Source: Corallium rubrum
Taxonomy: Eukaryota; Cnidaria; Anthozoa; Scleralcyonacea; Coralliidae
Assembly (NCBI GenBank): GCA_964035015.1
Contig: OZ036000.1
Span: 7,653,259-7,717,258 of the forward strand
DNA: 64,000 bases
Direction: 5' to 3'
The notes below the pieces were generated by a model. It had not been told where the DNA came from. It ran no database searches and worked only from the letters and a program-made list of their open reading frames with translations. A program made the translations under genes and the position numbers. This document shows, in pieces, positions 63,593 to 64,000 of the stretch. The stretch's first letter is position 1; each line of letters opens with the position of its first letter.

Positions 63593-64000
63593 AACCCAAC
63601 ACAACAACAAAACAACAAACAGGGCGTTTTTACGCGTGTACATGCTCAATGGCCGCAACAAAATATCCAAATATGCCCGACAGATCTATGCATATATACA
63701 TACAGTGTTACATATTACTAATATTAAGCTTTCCTGTGGTGCTTAAAATGTTTCAAATACTAACACACAAGTACTCTTTGTGTAGGTAATGTATACTATC
63801 GTTTTAATTCTCGCAGTAAGCATGTGGTTTTCTCGGTAAGACAAAAAAAGCGCTCTTAAAAGTCCCCCAGAAAGATCCAGCGCTCAACATGATAAACAAT
63901 TTAAAAGCTTTCCTGTAGAGTGAGGCCAAATAAGGCCATATGGGGTCAAACTGAATGTAAATGGGTGTTTTTCGAAGTCTCCTCTCACTTATAAAGCATT

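Larger units (their letters stand above)
56695..64000. other. Region upstream of the nicotinic receptor: no gene recognised
   Basis: The first few hundred bases should contain the receptor promoter. The remainder holds a tandem repeat (58375-58600), MITEs (59173-59706, 60085-60848, 62380-62532, 63473-63592), a dispersed repeat (61478-62055) and AT-rich unique DNA. A GCCAATTACTGCGGTCCC-type string at about 60372-60392 recurs near 17409. No frame shows a domain or splice-joined partner. Confidence 0.6.

Overview
This is nuclear DNA of an invertebrate animal. Genes are intron-rich with GT-AG splice sites, AT-rich introns and intergenic DNA, and a very high density of short inverted-repeat transposons, SINE-like pieces and microsatellites. 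Every gene I recognise is a metazoan family (ADAMTS, nicotinic receptor, casein kinase 1 gamma, PCLAF, NDUFA13, CTU2, an axonemal repeat protein). Gene content and repeat style suggest a cnidarian, probably anthozoan, but nothing here proves the taxon.

Layout. 221-16219 (+): 3' part of an ADAMTS secreted metalloprotease, 19 exons, with introns full of MITEs. 16220-19744: repeat-filled intergenic DNA. 19745-21478 (-): intronless CTU2 (tRNA wobble-uridine thiolation), head-to-head with NDUFA13/GRIM-19 (21703-22373, +, 3 exons; respiratory complex I). 22872-26407 (-): 7-exon gene for a SAXO-like axonemal microtubule protein, head-to-head with PCLAF (27050-28759, +, 3 exons; PCNA-associated factor). 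The space between those two holds an RFX X-box on the ciliary side and E2F-like sites on the PCLAF side. 30233-42667 (-): casein kinase 1 gamma, 11 exons; its last intron carries a 2974-bp hAT transposon with a perfect 8-bp target duplication, and other introns carry large microsatellites. 42668-47481: intergenic MITEs and a ~75-bp tandem array. 47482-56694 (-): 5-exon alpha-type nicotinic acetylcholine receptor subunit. 56695-64000: no recognisable gene, only repeats and MITEs.

The genes form no operon or pathway; the only local coordination visible is the two divergent (head-to-head) pairs. The more unusual material is in the repeats: two hammerhead-ribozyme-like motifs in probable Penelope-type retroelement pieces, one inside a nested insertion with a 12-bp target duplication; Mutator-like MITEs with 9-bp target duplications; a 41-bp exon fragment copied into an ADAMTS intron; a satellite array whose last unit contains the receptor stop codon; and a possible two-exon ORF inside the hAT element. 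All gene models were spliced by eye with reading phase checked across every junction; no homology search could be run.
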